Assembly (NCBI GenBank): GCA_002362735.1
Contig: DEUU01000367.1
Location: 1 to 10,419, forward strand
Direction: 5' to 3'
DNA from: Dehalococcoidia bacterium UBA3254
GTDB lineage: Bacteria; Chloroflexota; Dehalococcoidia; Dehalococcoidales; UBA3254
Length of the DNA stretch: 10,419 nt
The position numbers were made by a program, and so were the translations under genes. Position 1 is the first letter of the stretch; every line of letters begins with the position of its first letter. The notes below the pieces were generated by a model. The model was given only the letters and a program-made list of their open reading frames with translations, was not told where the DNA came from and made no database searches. This document shows positions 1-7,267 of this stretch, piece after piece.

Positions 1-1
1 G

Positions 2-736
2 CTTCGGAAGGCGATAAATTATGGGGCGGATATAATTAACGAATCGGGAACGAAATTTATTGGGGGGCATGGGACTACTATGGGAGGAATAATCATAGAT
101 TCAGGAAAATTTAATTGGAATAACGGTCATTATCCTGAGTTTACGGAGCCAGACCCCAGCTACCATGGCCTCAGGTATTGGGAGGCTTTCAGTCATATAC
201 CCGGTTCAGGTAACATGGCTTTTATAATGAAAGTCAGGGTACAGTGGTTAAGGGACCTGGGAGCAACTATTAGTCCTTTCAACTCGTTTCTTCTTTTACA
301 AGGTCTGGAAACGCTGCCGCTGCGCATGAAAAAACATTGCGAGAACGCTCTTTTAGTAGCTCAGTATTTGCAAGGGCATCCTCTGGTGAACTGGGTCAAC
401 TATCCAGGAATTCCGGAACATGCCAGCTATCAACTGGCCAATAAGTATCTGAAGGGTGGTTTTGGTGCTATAGTAGGTTTTGGAATAAAAGGTGGTATTA
501 ATGCAGGGAAGAGGTTTATCGAATCTGTAAAGCTTCTCTCTCATCTGGCAAACATCGGTGATGCTAAGAGTCTGGTCATTCATCCCGCTTCAACCACTCA
601 TCAGCAGTTATCTGCTCAAGAGAAAGTCGCAACCGGAGTGATGGATGATTACATCAGGCTTTCGATAGGCCTTGAGAATCCTGAAGATATTAAAGCGGAT
701 ATTGGTCATGCCCTCAGGAAAGCCGTAGAAAACTAA
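2..736 (+). CDS. metY: O-acetylhomoserine sulfhydrylase (C-terminal part, 5' truncated by window edge)
   Basis: PLP enzyme of the Cys/Met-metabolism family that makes homocysteine from O-acetylhomoserine and sulfide. The reading frame is open from base 2, before the first ATG at 80, so the gene continues off the left edge; 244 residues are visible of a family usually near 430. The frame shows the Schiff-base lysine segment [11 protein letters not shown] (lysine codon at 53-55), then the family's C-terminal block with [15 protein letters not shown] and [13 protein letters not shown]. That block, the IGGHGT stretch and a metX gene 19 bp downstream favour O-acetylhomoserine sulfhydrylase over cystathionine gamma-synthase or lyase. 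With metX it forms a direct sulfhydrylation route to methionine. The substrate assignment is inferred from family resemblance and neighbours. Confidence 0.9.
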   Translation, partial: LRKAINYGADIINESGTKFIGGHGTTMGGIIIDSGKFNWNNGHYPEFTEPDPSYHGLRYWEAFSHIPGSGNMAFIMKVRVQWLRDLGATISPFNSFLLLQGLETLPLRMKKHCENALLVAQYLQGHPLVNWVNYPGIPEHASYQLANKYLKGGFGAIVGFGIKGGINAGKRFIESVKLLSHLANIGDAKSLVIHPASTTHQQLSAQEKVATGVMDDYIRLSIGLENPEDIKADIGHALRKAVEN

Positions 737-755
737 TTTACATAATAAAGGTATT

Positions 756-1910
756 ATGAATACGGGATCGGTTTCCATAGGTAAAGTTGAAACCAGCATT
801 TACAGGTTTGCGGATAGTTCCCAGATATTAGTCCTGGAAAATGGGGATAGACTGGGACCTGTCATGCTGGCTTATGAAACCTATGGAACGTTAAATCCGG
901 AAAAAACTAATGCAATTTTAATAGCGCACGCTTTGACGGGTGATGCTCACGTGGCCGGGTATCACAGCGGGGATAAAAATCCGGGATGGTGGGATGACAT
1001 GGTGGGACCCGGCAAAGCCTTTGATACAAATAAGTATTTTATAATCTGTTCTAATGTCCTGGGCGGATGCAAAGGTTCGACGGGTCCTTCTTCTCTTAGA
1101 CCATTTACAAACGAGCCATACGGGTTGAGTTTTCCGGTCATCAGCATGGGTGATATGGTCAATTCACAAATTAAACTAATTGATTACCTGGGAATTGAGA
1201 ACTTATTATCGGTGGCAGGGGGGTCAATGGGAGGTATGCAGGTCTTGGAATGGATGTTTTCACATGCTAACCGAATAAAGAGTGCAATCCCTATCTCAAC
1301 TGCGATGCGGCATTCGCCGCAGCAAATCGCTTTTAATGAGGTAGGAAGACAGGCCATTATGGCGGATCCAAAATGGAACGATGGCAGTTATTATCATGGT
1401 CAACCGCCAAACCGTGGATTGGCACTGGCCAGAATGGTTGGCCATATTACCTATATGAGTGATAAATCGATGGCAGAGAAATTCGGGCGTCGATTGAAAG
1501 ATGATCGAAAGCCTTTTAAATTTACAGCCGATTTCGAAGTGGAAGGTTATTTGCACTACCGTGGAAAGAGTTTTGTGGGTCGATTTGATGCTAATTCATA
1601 CCTGTATATTACAAAAGCCATGGATTATTATGATCCTGTCCAGGGGAGAAGACCACAAGACCGGTTAGCGGGAAAGAATTTTAAAGTCCTGGTAATTGCT
1701 TTTAAGTCAGACTGGCTGTATCCGACGTATCAAACGAAAGAAATAGCGCGAGCCTGCAAACTTGCCGGATTGGATACGACCTATTGCGAGATAGATTCCA
1801 GCTATGGCCATGATGCTTTTCTGCTTGAAATAGAGGAACAAAGTCATCTGGTGAAATATTTCCTTGAGAGAGTGCTAAACGAGAGGTTAACGGAACAGCG
1901 AAATGGCTAA
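756..1910 (+). CDS. metX: Homoserine O-acetyltransferase MetX
   Basis: Transfers an acetyl group from acetyl-CoA to homoserine, giving the substrate of the sulfhydrylase encoded just upstream. The 384-residue protein has the alpha/beta-hydrolase acyltransferase layout at usual family length: oxyanion/N-terminal region LIAHALTGDAH (about 55-65), nucleophile elbow A-G-G-S-M-G-G with Ser157, acid Asp319 in KSDWLYP, and His352 in YGHDAFL. The STGPSS stretch (108-113) is also typical. The ATG at 756 follows an AAAGG-type ribosome site by a few bases. The end overlaps metW by 8 bp, pointing to translational coupling. Some MetX-like proteins use succinyl-CoA or act on serine; the sulfhydrylase neighbour favours the acetyl-homoserine role. 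Confidence 0.95.
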   Translation: MNTGSVSIGKVETSIYRFADSSQILVLENGDRLGPVMLAYETYGTLNPEKTNAILIAHALTGDAHVAGYHSGDKNPGWWDDMVGPGKAFDTNKYFIICSNVLGGCKGSTGPSSLRPFTNEPYGLSFPVISMGDMVNSQIKLIDYLGIENLLSVAGGSMGGMQVLEWMFSHANRIKSAIPISTAMRHSPQQIAFNEVGRQAIMADPKWNDGSYYHGQPPNRGLALARMVGHITYMSDKSMAEKFGRRLKDDRKPFKFTADFEVEGYLHYRGKSFVGRFDANSYLYITKAMDYYDPVQGRRPQDRLAGKNFKVLVIAFKSDWLYPTYQTKEIARACKLAGLDTTYCEIDSSYGHDAFLLEIEEQSHLVKYFLERVLNERLTEQRNG

Positions 1911-2514
1911 TACCCTCAGACCTGAATACGAAATCATTGTAAGCATAATTCAAAATGGTTCTTCGGTATTAGATCTGGGATGCGGAGAAGGAGAACTACT
2001 GGCGCTAATACGTAAGAATAAAGAAATTGGAAGGACTCAGGGGATCGAAATAGACGAAAAGGCTATCTATAAATGTGTGGAACGAGGTCTCAGCGTTTTT
2101 CATGGCGATATTGATTCAGGTTTAGCGGAGTACGATGATATCTCTTTCGATTATGTGATTCTAAATCAAACATTTCAACAGGTGAAGAAACCAGATATTG
2201 TTCTGGAAGAGGCTATGAGGGTTGGTAGGAGAGTCATCGTGGGATTTCCAAACTTCGCTTATTATAAAGCCCGCTATCATCTGGCAGTCAGGGGAAGAGC
2301 TCCAATCACGCGTTCATTACCTTATCAATGGTTTGACACCCCAAATATTCATTTTTTAAGCATTTCTGATTTTATCAATTATTGTAAAACCAGAAAAATT
2401 AGAATCGAAAAATCATTTTACTTGGGTAAAGAAAAACCCTTAAAAGTATTTCCAAACCTGAGAGCTTTATCGGGCATATTTGTCATCGCGAAAAATGGAA
2501 ATCTGCACAAATAA
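1903..2514 (+). CDS. metW: Methionine biosynthesis protein MetW (SAM-dependent methyltransferase fold)
   Basis: 203-residue class I methyltransferase-fold protein of the MetW family, about the usual length. SAM-binding motif I is VLDLGCGEG (22-30), the acidic end of strand 2 is GIEID (47-51), and MetW-specific segments follow: GFPNF (114-118), LPYQWFDTPNIHF (139-151) and the ISDF stretch. The ATG lies inside the end of metX (shared ATGGCTAA), and metXW pairs of this kind are widespread. Genetic work in Pseudomonas putida linked metW with metX to methionine synthesis from homoserine. A methyl-acceptor substrate is not established, and a helper role for MetX is the usual suggestion. No terminator is visible after the gene. 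Confidence 0.92.
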   Translation: MANTLRPEYEIIVSIIQNGSSVLDLGCGEGELLALIRKNKEIGRTQGIEIDEKAIYKCVERGLSVFHGDIDSGLAEYDDISFDYVILNQTFQQVKKPDIVLEEAMRVGRRVIVGFPNFAYYKARYHLAVRGRAPITRSLPYQWFDTPNIHFLSISDFINYCKTRKIRIEKSFYLGKEKPLKVFPNLRALSGIFVIAKNGNLHK

Positions 2515-2528
2515 AATATTTCAGATAG

Positions 2529-2557
2529 TTGCCTAAATTTAAGATTTATTATCTAAT
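2529..2557 (+). promoter_or_regulatory. Possible sigma-70-type promoter for the nifS/AIRS-like unit
   Basis: TTGCCT (2529-2534) and TCTAAT (2552-2557) are separated by 17 bp. They match the consensus -35 at 4 of 6 and the -10 at 5 of 6 positions. The 72-bp gap between metW and the desulfurase is one of the larger ones here and is AT-rich, which fits a new transcription start. No obvious operator dyad is seen, and read-through from the met genes remains possible. Confidence 0.4.
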
Positions 2558-2574
2558 GAATTTGAGAGCCAGAG

Positions 2575-2581
2575 AAGGAGG
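2575..2581 (+). promoter_or_regulatory. Shine-Dalgarno site fixing the GTG start of the first desulfurase
   Basis: AAGGAGG lies 5 bases before the GTG at 2587. The translation from that GTG begins with the expected KKIYLDYAATTP N-terminus, so the non-ATG start is well supported. Confidence 0.8.
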
Positions 2582-2586
2582 GACCT

Positions 2587-3759
2587 GTGAAGAAAATATA
2601 TCTGGACTACGCAGCAACGACTCCAGTTCATCCGGAAGTTGTAAAAGCGATGGTCCCTTATTTCACAGAAATATACGGTAATCCTTCAAGCATTCATTCC
2701 TGCGGACAGGAAGCCAGGGCTGGAGTGGAATCTGCCAGAGCCAAGGTAGCTGATTTTATTGGCGCCAGGACAGAAGAGATTGTTTTTACCAGTGGCGGTA
2801 CGGAGTCCGATAATTTTGCGACTAAGGGCATTGCGTATGCGAATGAGACCAGGGGTAAACATATTATCATCAGTACCGTAGAACATCATGCTGTTCTCGA
2901 ACCCTGCCATTTTCTGGAAAGAAGCGGTTTTAAAATAACTTATCTGCCAGTAGACCAATTCGGTATGATTAATCCAGAGGATGTGAAAAAAGCTATTACG
3001 CCGGAAACGATACTGGTCTCAATTCTGCATGCCAGTAACGAGGTTGGGACTATCCAGCCCCTTGAAAAAATCGGCAAGATTACCCGGGAATCAGGAGTTT
3101 ATCTTCATACTGATGCGGTCCAGACTTTCGGCCACATCCCGATCGATGTAAAGGATTTGAATGTGGATTTACTATCAATATCCGGGCATAAACTTTATGG
3201 CCCTAAGGGAATCGGAGCTCTTTATATCCGGAAAGGCACTAAAATTACTCCCTTTATGCAAGGAGGAGGGCAAGAGGACGGTCGTCGAGGAAGCACGTAC
3301 AATGTTCCTGGAATAGTGGGCCTGGGTAAGGCAGTGGATATAGCCAGAGAGGAGATGGGTACAGAAGCGGAGCGATTGATAAGATATCGAGATCGTTTAA
3401 TCGAGGGCTTGCAGACAAAAATAGATTATCTTAAATTGAATGGTCATCCAGTCAAAAGATTGCCTAACAATGTCAACATCAGTGCGGCTTTTGTAGAAGG
3501 TGAAGCTACTTTATTAAGTCTGGATTTTGCTGGAATCTGTGCATCGACAGGTTCAGCTTGCAGTTCGGAAAGCTCGGAACCGTCTCATGTTTTGACGGCT
3601 ATGCAGATACCTCCTGAAGAGGCTCGCTGTTCATTACGGTTTAGTCTCGGGAAATGGACCTTAGAATCTGAAATAGACCAGGTCCTTAAGGTATTTCCTG
3701 AAATCATCACCAAACTGAGAGCGATGTCACCGCTTTATAACGCTCTCGTGAAAAAATAA
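2587..3759 (+). CDS. nifS: Cysteine desulfurase, NifS/IscS type (canonical)
   Basis: PLP enzyme that removes sulfur from L-cysteine as a persulfide for Fe-S clusters and other thio-cofactors. All key residues of group I desulfurases are visible in 390 residues: cofactor-stacking His100 in VEHH, Asn151 in SNEVG, Asp176 and Gln179 in HTDAVQ, Schiff-base Lys202 in ISGHKLYGPKG, persulfide Cys325 in GSACSS, and the probable substrate-carboxylate Arg351 in SLRFSLG. The start is a GTG behind a strong ribosome site. A small oddity is GGGQEDGRRGSTYN, where relatives usually have R-x-G-T-E-N; the threonine (Thr237) is kept. It is followed after 19 bp by an AIR-synthase-like gene and has a degenerate paralogue at 7552-8742. 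Selenocysteine could also be a substrate; this cannot be told from sequence. Confidence 0.95.
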   Translation: MKKIYLDYAATTPVHPEVVKAMVPYFTEIYGNPSSIHSCGQEARAGVESARAKVADFIGARTEEIVFTSGGTESDNFATKGIAYANETRGKHIIISTVEHHAVLEPCHFLERSGFKITYLPVDQFGMINPEDVKKAITPETILVSILHASNEVGTIQPLEKIGKITRESGVYLHTDAVQTFGHIPIDVKDLNVDLLSISGHKLYGPKGIGALYIRKGTKITPFMQGGGQEDGRRGSTYNVPGIVGLGKAVDIAREEMGTEAERLIRYRDRLIEGLQTKIDYLKLNGHPVKRLPNNVNISAAFVEGEATLLSLDFAGICASTGSACSSESSEPSHVLTAMQIPPEEARCSLRFSLGKWTLESEIDQVLKVFPEIITKLRAMSPLYNALVKK

Positions 3760-3778
3760 AACTTGAAGAGGATAATAG

Positions 3779-4831
3779 ATGAGCGAATTACCTGAAATCG
3801 GTAAGATATCTCCGGAAATATTTAATGAAGTAATATATCCACGTCTGGGAGCAAAAAATAGCCAGGTTATCGTTGGACCTCAACATGGAGTGGATGTTGG
3901 TATAATTCAAATTGGGGATAAAGCTGTATCGATTACGTGTGATCCTGTTTTTATCGTGCCGGAATATGGATGGGAGAGAGCTGCCTGGTTTGCTATTCAC
4001 ATCATTGCCTCGGATTCCATTACTAGCGGTTTAAAGCCGACATATTTATCCATCGATCTGAATTTACCTATGGAGATGACTAAAGACCAGCTAACAATTA
4101 TGTGGGATATTATACATCAACAATGTGTCAAGATGGGTATCAATGTGATCACCGGTCATACCGCCAGGTATGAAGGATGCCATTACCCGATGGTTGGGGG
4201 AGCTACGATTATCGGGGTTGGAGAACTGAATGAGTATGTTACTCCTAAACTGGCTAGAGCAGGAGACCAGATCATCATTACTAAAGGTCCTGCCATAGAA
4301 GCCTCCGGTATATTTGCGACCATGTTCCCTGAATTGCTGGAGGAAAAATTTGGCGAACAATTCAGCCGGAAAGCCCAGGAAATATTTTATAAAATGTCGG
4401 TAGTAGAAGATGGAACCATAGCTGTCGGAGTTGGGCGTAGAGAAAACGGCGTAACGGCGATGCATGATGCCACTGAGTGCGGAATCTGGGGAGGTTTATT
4501 CGAAATTGGACAATCTTCAGGGTTGGGAGTGAGGGTCGGGAAAGAAAAAATCGTGATGGAAGATTGCGTTAAAGAAATTTGCGAATATTTTAAAATCGAT
4601 CCCTATTCCTCTATCAGTGAGGGAACGCTTATTCTCACCTGCAAACCCCATAAAGCGGATCAGATAGTAGATGCATTATTAAAAAAGGGTATTAAGGCTT
4701 CAGTGGTGGGTGAACTGACCAAACCCGAAAATGGTATGGTACTGGTAAAGGGCGGGAAAGAAACGAAATTAGAGCATCCCATAGTAGATCCGTTCTGGAA
4801 AGCTTTCTACTCCGCTCTTGAAAAGCATTAG
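3779..4831 (+). CDS. AIR synthase-related protein (PurM/HypE/SelD superfamily), function unknown
   Basis: 350-residue cytosolic protein with both domains of the PurM/HypE/SelD/ThiL superfamily, whose members use ATP to activate a substrate as a phosphate ester or phosphorus-sulfur/selenium species. The N-terminal domain shows GVDVGIIQIGDKAVSITCDP (37-56) and ASDSITSGLKP (77-87), matching the ATP-binding strand and the N/S-D-x-x-x-x-G-x-x-P element. The C-terminal domain shows MHDATECGIWGGLFEIGQ (228-245). It resembles HypE most in style, but ends in ALEKH and lacks the terminal P-R-x-C cysteine that HypE carbamoylates and dehydrates. It also lacks the N-terminal catalytic Cys/Sec loop of SelD. 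No hydrogenase maturation genes are in view. Its position 19 bp after a cysteine desulfurase suggests, by inference only, a sulfur- or selenium-activation step. Confidence 0.8.
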   Translation: MSELPEIGKISPEIFNEVIYPRLGAKNSQVIVGPQHGVDVGIIQIGDKAVSITCDPVFIVPEYGWERAAWFAIHIIASDSITSGLKPTYLSIDLNLPMEMTKDQLTIMWDIIHQQCVKMGINVITGHTARYEGCHYPMVGGATIIGVGELNEYVTPKLARAGDQIIITKGPAIEASGIFATMFPELLEEKFGEQFSRKAQEIFYKMSVVEDGTIAVGVGRRENGVTAMHDATECGIWGGLFEIGQSSGLGVRVGKEKIVMEDCVKEICEYFKIDPYSSISEGTLILTCKPHKADQIVDALLKKGIKASVVGELTKPENGMVLVKGGKETKLEHPIVDPFWKAFYSALEKH

Positions 4832-4844
4832 ACTCTGGATGTAC

Positions 4845-4851
4845 AAGGAGG
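4845..4851 (+). promoter_or_regulatory. Shine-Dalgarno site deciding the start of the CoA-binding protein
   Basis: AAGGAGG ends 6 bases before the ATG at 4858 but directly abuts the in-frame TTG at 4852. The spacing therefore selects ATG 4858 as the start. Confidence 0.75.
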
Positions 4852-4857
4852 TTGAGG

Positions 4858-5256
4858 ATGAGTACAGAAAAAGACATACTGGAGACTTGTCGTGTGGTCG
4901 CTATAGTTGGTCTATCTTCTAATATAGAAAAAGCCAGTAATCATGTAGGAAACTATCTAAAACAACAGGGTTACAAGGTCATTCCTGTAAATCCCAAGGA
5001 GAACGCAGTTCTTGGGGAGACCTGTTATCCTGATCTGGTAATGATACCGGAAAAAGTTGATGTTGTAGATATTTTTCGCCGGTCTGACGACGTTCCTCCA
5101 ATTGTGGAAGACGCGATCAAAATTGGGGCTAAAGCGGTCTGGATGCAAGAAGGTATTGTCAACGAGAAAGCAGCCGGTAAAGCCAGAAATGCTGGCTTAA
5201 AAGTAGTAATGAATAAATGCATGCTTAAGGAACATATCCGCTTGCGCCGGGAGTAG
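4858..5256 (+). CDS. CoA-binding domain protein (YccU-like, CoA_binding_2 family)
   Basis: Small Rossmann-fold protein of 132 residues, close to the full length of single-domain CoA-binding proteins. Visible family features: the N-terminal nucleotide-binding strand and loop VVAIVGLSSN, then IPVNPKE, the PDLVMIPEKVDVVDIFRRSDDVP region, KAVWMQEGI, and a C-terminal VVMNKCMLKEH with the conserved cysteine that relatives carry in a D-R-C-type motif. No succinyl-CoA synthetase ligase domain is attached. The family binds CoA or a related nucleotide, but its cellular role is poorly defined; a disulfide or acyl-CoA sensing role has been suggested. It follows the AIR-synthase-like gene by 26 bp and probably shares its transcript. 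The ATG at 4858 is preferred over the TTG at 4852. Confidence 0.85.
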   Translation: MSTEKDILETCRVVAIVGLSSNIEKASNHVGNYLKQQGYKVIPVNPKENAVLGETCYPDLVMIPEKVDVVDIFRRSDDVPPIVEDAIKIGAKAVWMQEGIVNEKAAGKARNAGLKVVMNKCMLKEHIRLRRE

Positions 5257-5280
5257 AGAATGCTTTAAAACCTACTATAC

Positions 5281-5286
5281 TATAAT
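5281..5286 (+). promoter_or_regulatory. Possible -10 element (TATAAT) inside a small dyad
   Basis: A perfect TATAAT lies 24 bp before the ATG of the membrane-protein gene, between short inverted arms CTACT (5272-5276) and AGTAG (5289-5293). No convincing -35 is found 16-18 bp upstream and there is no TG extension. It may be an activator-dependent promoter or chance in an AT-rich gap. Confidence 0.25.
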
Positions 5287-5309
5287 TAAGTAGTATTGGA
5301 GGTACCTTT

Positions 5310-5783
5310 ATGGGCCGTTTATTAGCTCTGGTGGTGGCTGTTTTAGGAGTCGTATGCCTGGGGCTGGGGATATTCTTCGTTTATCAGGGTATGTCAAAGA
5401 ATAATTTTCTGGTTATGAGTTTAAGACAGGAAAAAATAACGCTCGGATTGACACAGGGGCAAATTGATGCCGGACAATTGGACGATAACGCAGATGCTTT
5501 ACAGAAGGCTTCAGACAAGGTTAGAGCGGACCGTCATAATATAGCATCAACTTACACCGAACTGACCGGAGGCAAAAATTTTGATCCAACCAATACCAAA
5601 GAATTAACATGGGCACAGGCTTTGAATTTGGAGAATTCATTGAATCTCTCAATATTGGCGCTTGGAGTGATTCAAATTGTGGAAGCAGCCGGGGCATTTA
5701 TGATAGTTGTCGCCATTGCTTTATTGGTCATAGGTATAGTACTATGGAGGCTATCAGGAAAAGCACTCAGGCTTGAATATTAA
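5310..5783 (+). CDS. Uncharacterised membrane protein with two hydrophobic regions
   Basis: 157-residue protein not assigned to a named family. An N-terminal transmembrane helix spans about residues 4-27 (LALVVAVLGVVCLGLGIFFV). A polar segment (about 28-110) is rich in Asp, Lys and Gln and holds EKITLGL, KVRADRHNIASTYTEL and FDPTNTKELTWAQALNLENS. A long hydrophobic region (about 112-147) follows and could be one or two helices. If two in total, positive charges at both ends (MGR; R147 and KALR) predict N-in/C-in topology with the polar segment outside. A clear GGAGG (5298-5302) precedes the ATG by 7 bases. The polar segment looks constrained rather than low-complexity, suggesting a conserved family. 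No enzymatic motif or metal-binding cysteine pair is seen. Its link to the sulfur genes is only by position. Confidence 0.75.
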   Translation: MGRLLALVVAVLGVVCLGLGIFFVYQGMSKNNFLVMSLRQEKITLGLTQGQIDAGQLDDNADALQKASDKVRADRHNIASTYTELTGGKNFDPTNTKELTWAQALNLENSLNLSILALGVIQIVEAAGAFMIVVAIALLVIGIVLWRLSGKALRLEY

Positions 5784-5817
5784 AGACGATATAGATGATT
5801 GGAAAGTAAGGGATAAG

Positions 5818-6258
5818 ATGGCGAGGGTAATTGCTGTTTGCAGTAGTAAAACCAAAGGAGTCCGAAAAGAGGATATTAAATGCGGAGTAATGAAGACAGA
5901 ATATGGTCTCGTAGGTGATGCTCATGCGGATTCCGGCTGGCACCGCCAGGTAAGCCTTTTAGCTAGCGAGAGCATCGAGAAAATGCGCAAGATGGGATAT
6001 GAGGTTGGCCCCGGCGATTTTGCAGAGAATCTGACTTGCGAAGGTATAGAATTACACACTTTACCCCTGGGAACGCGGGTTTCCATAGGCAAAGGGGTAC
6101 TTTTGGAGGTTAGCCAGATTGGTAAGGAATGTCATACTGGATGTACTATTTTTAAACTAACGGGAAAATGCATTATGCCTAAAGAAGGAGTTTTTGCCAG
6201 AGTCATTAAGGGTGGGACTGTTAGAACCGGCGATGAAATAGTGATAATTTCTAAATGA
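5818..6258 (+). CDS. MOSC domain protein
   Basis: 146-residue stand-alone MOSC (molybdenum cofactor sulfurase C-terminal) domain. MOSC proteins are thought to bind a sulfur carrier intermediate or molybdenum cofactor and serve in metal-sulfur chemistry. The core is visible: VSLLASESIEKM (45-56), PGDFAENLTCEGIELHTLPLG (65-85), the cysteine block QIGKECHTGC (100-109), GKCIMPKEGVFARVIKGG (116-133) and a final V-R-T-G-D-E. Cys105, Cys109 and Cys118 lie close together and are candidates for sulfur or metal binding. Two starts are possible: TTG 5773 would overlap the preceding gene by 11 bp and lacks a ribosome site, whereas ATG 5818 has AAGGGA at 5808-5813 and gives the usual MARVIAVCSS-type N-terminus, so I chose ATG. 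In anaerobes this subtype is often found near or fused to MogA/MoaB-type genes, consistent with MobA at the window's end. Confidence 0.9.
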   Translation: MARVIAVCSSKTKGVRKEDIKCGVMKTEYGLVGDAHADSGWHRQVSLLASESIEKMRKMGYEVGPGDFAENLTCEGIELHTLPLGTRVSIGKGVLLEVSQIGKECHTGCTIFKLTGKCIMPKEGVFARVIKGGTVRTGDEIVIISK

Positions 6259-6331
6259 AGAAAAATACGAAATAAAAATACTGCCCTGGTTCATTCATGT
6301 ATTAAGGAAAAACTCGGAGATTGGATTAAGA

Positions 6332-7249
6332 ATGGAAGAAGCTAACAGAGACGTTATTAAAAAAATCATGGAGCTTAAAGCCAAAAGGAATGCCGTGATA
6401 TTATCTCACAACTATGAACTGGGTGAGGTTCAGGATATTGCCGATTTTGTGGGAGATTCTCTGGAACTGAGTCAGAAGGCAGCCAGGACCCAGGCGGATG
6501 TTATTATTTTTTGCGGTGTCCATTTTATGGCGGAAACTGCTTCTATTCTTTGCCCGGATAAGGTTGTTCTACTGCCCGATATGAATGCTGGTTGCCCTAT
6601 GGCGAATATGATCAATGCGCCCCAATTAATTCAGAAAAAGAAAGAATTACCCGAATATGCTGTGGTCTGTTACGTCAACTCTACAGCTGAAGTTAAAGCA
6701 GAATCCGATGTTTGCTGTACTTCTGCCAATGCGGTGAAAGTGGTTAACAATATGAATTCCCAAAATATTTTATTTGTTCCGGACCAATATCTCGGGCAAT
6801 ATGTTTCTACAAAGACAAGTAAAAATATGGTCTTCTGGCCGGGATATTGTCCGACTCATGCAAGAATTCGTCCAGAAGATATTATTCGAGCTAAAGCCGA
6901 ACATCCTCAAGCAAAGGTAATGGTACATCCGGAGTGTCGTCCTGAAACCAGAGCTTTGGCTGATGAAGTATTAAGCACTGGCGGCATGATCAGATTTGTC
7001 CAAACAACGCCTGTTAGAAACATCATTGTAGGAACTGAAATGGGAATTATATATCGATTGAGAAAAGAAAATCCGGATAAAGTTTTCATTCCAGCATCTG
7101 AACAGGCAATCTGTCCGCGGATGAAGTTAATCACCCTGGGAAAAATACTGCAATCACTGGAGGAAATGGCGCCAGAGGTGAAAGTGCCCGAGCCGGTCAG
7201 GATAAGAGCAAAAAAGGCTGTGGATGAAATGCTTGCAATAGGAGACTGA
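6332..7249 (+). CDS. nadA: Quinolinate synthase NadA
   Basis: Condenses iminoaspartate with dihydroxyacetone phosphate to quinolinate in NAD synthesis, using an oxygen-sensitive [4Fe-4S] cluster. At 305 residues it is the shorter form seen in thermophiles and anaerobes. The three cluster cysteines fit Cys88 (NAGCPMAN), Cys173 (WPGYCPTH) and Cys261 (AICPRMK), with spacings close to those known for Thermotoga NadA. Also visible are the substrate-region SHNYE (25-29) and VHPECRPE (198-205). It lies between Fe-S assembly functions and a ferredoxin, whereas nadB and nadC are not in the window; nifS-nad linkage is known in Bacillus. The ribosome site is weak (CGGAGA at 6315-6320 is rather far). The ferredoxin gene starts 18 bp after the stop. 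Confidence 0.96.
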   Translation: MEEANRDVIKKIMELKAKRNAVILSHNYELGEVQDIADFVGDSLELSQKAARTQADVIIFCGVHFMAETASILCPDKVVLLPDMNAGCPMANMINAPQLIQKKKELPEYAVVCYVNSTAEVKAESDVCCTSANAVKVVNNMNSQNILFVPDQYLGQYVSTKTSKNMVFWPGYCPTHARIRPEDIIRAKAEHPQAKVMVHPECRPETRALADEVLSTGGMIRFVQTTPVRNIIVGTEMGIIYRLRKENPDKVFIPASEQAICPRMKLITLGKILQSLEEMAPEVKVPEPVRIRAKKAVDEMLAIGD

Positions 7250-7267
7250 TAACCGGGGGATGGTGAG

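Noticed and set aside
737..755. SAM or T-box riboswitch controlling the methionine genes
   Set aside because: Only 19 bp separate the sulfhydrylase and metX; any leader would lie left of the window.
3779..4831. Naming this gene hypE or selD
   Set aside because: The C-terminus lacks the HypE P-R-x-C cysteine and the N-terminus lacks the SelD catalytic Cys/Sec loop; no hyp genes are present.
5773..5817. Longer MOSC protein starting at TTG 5773
   Set aside because: No ribosome site, overlap with the preceding gene, and the added 15 residues are outside the usual N-terminus; ATG 5818 has AAGGGA upstream.
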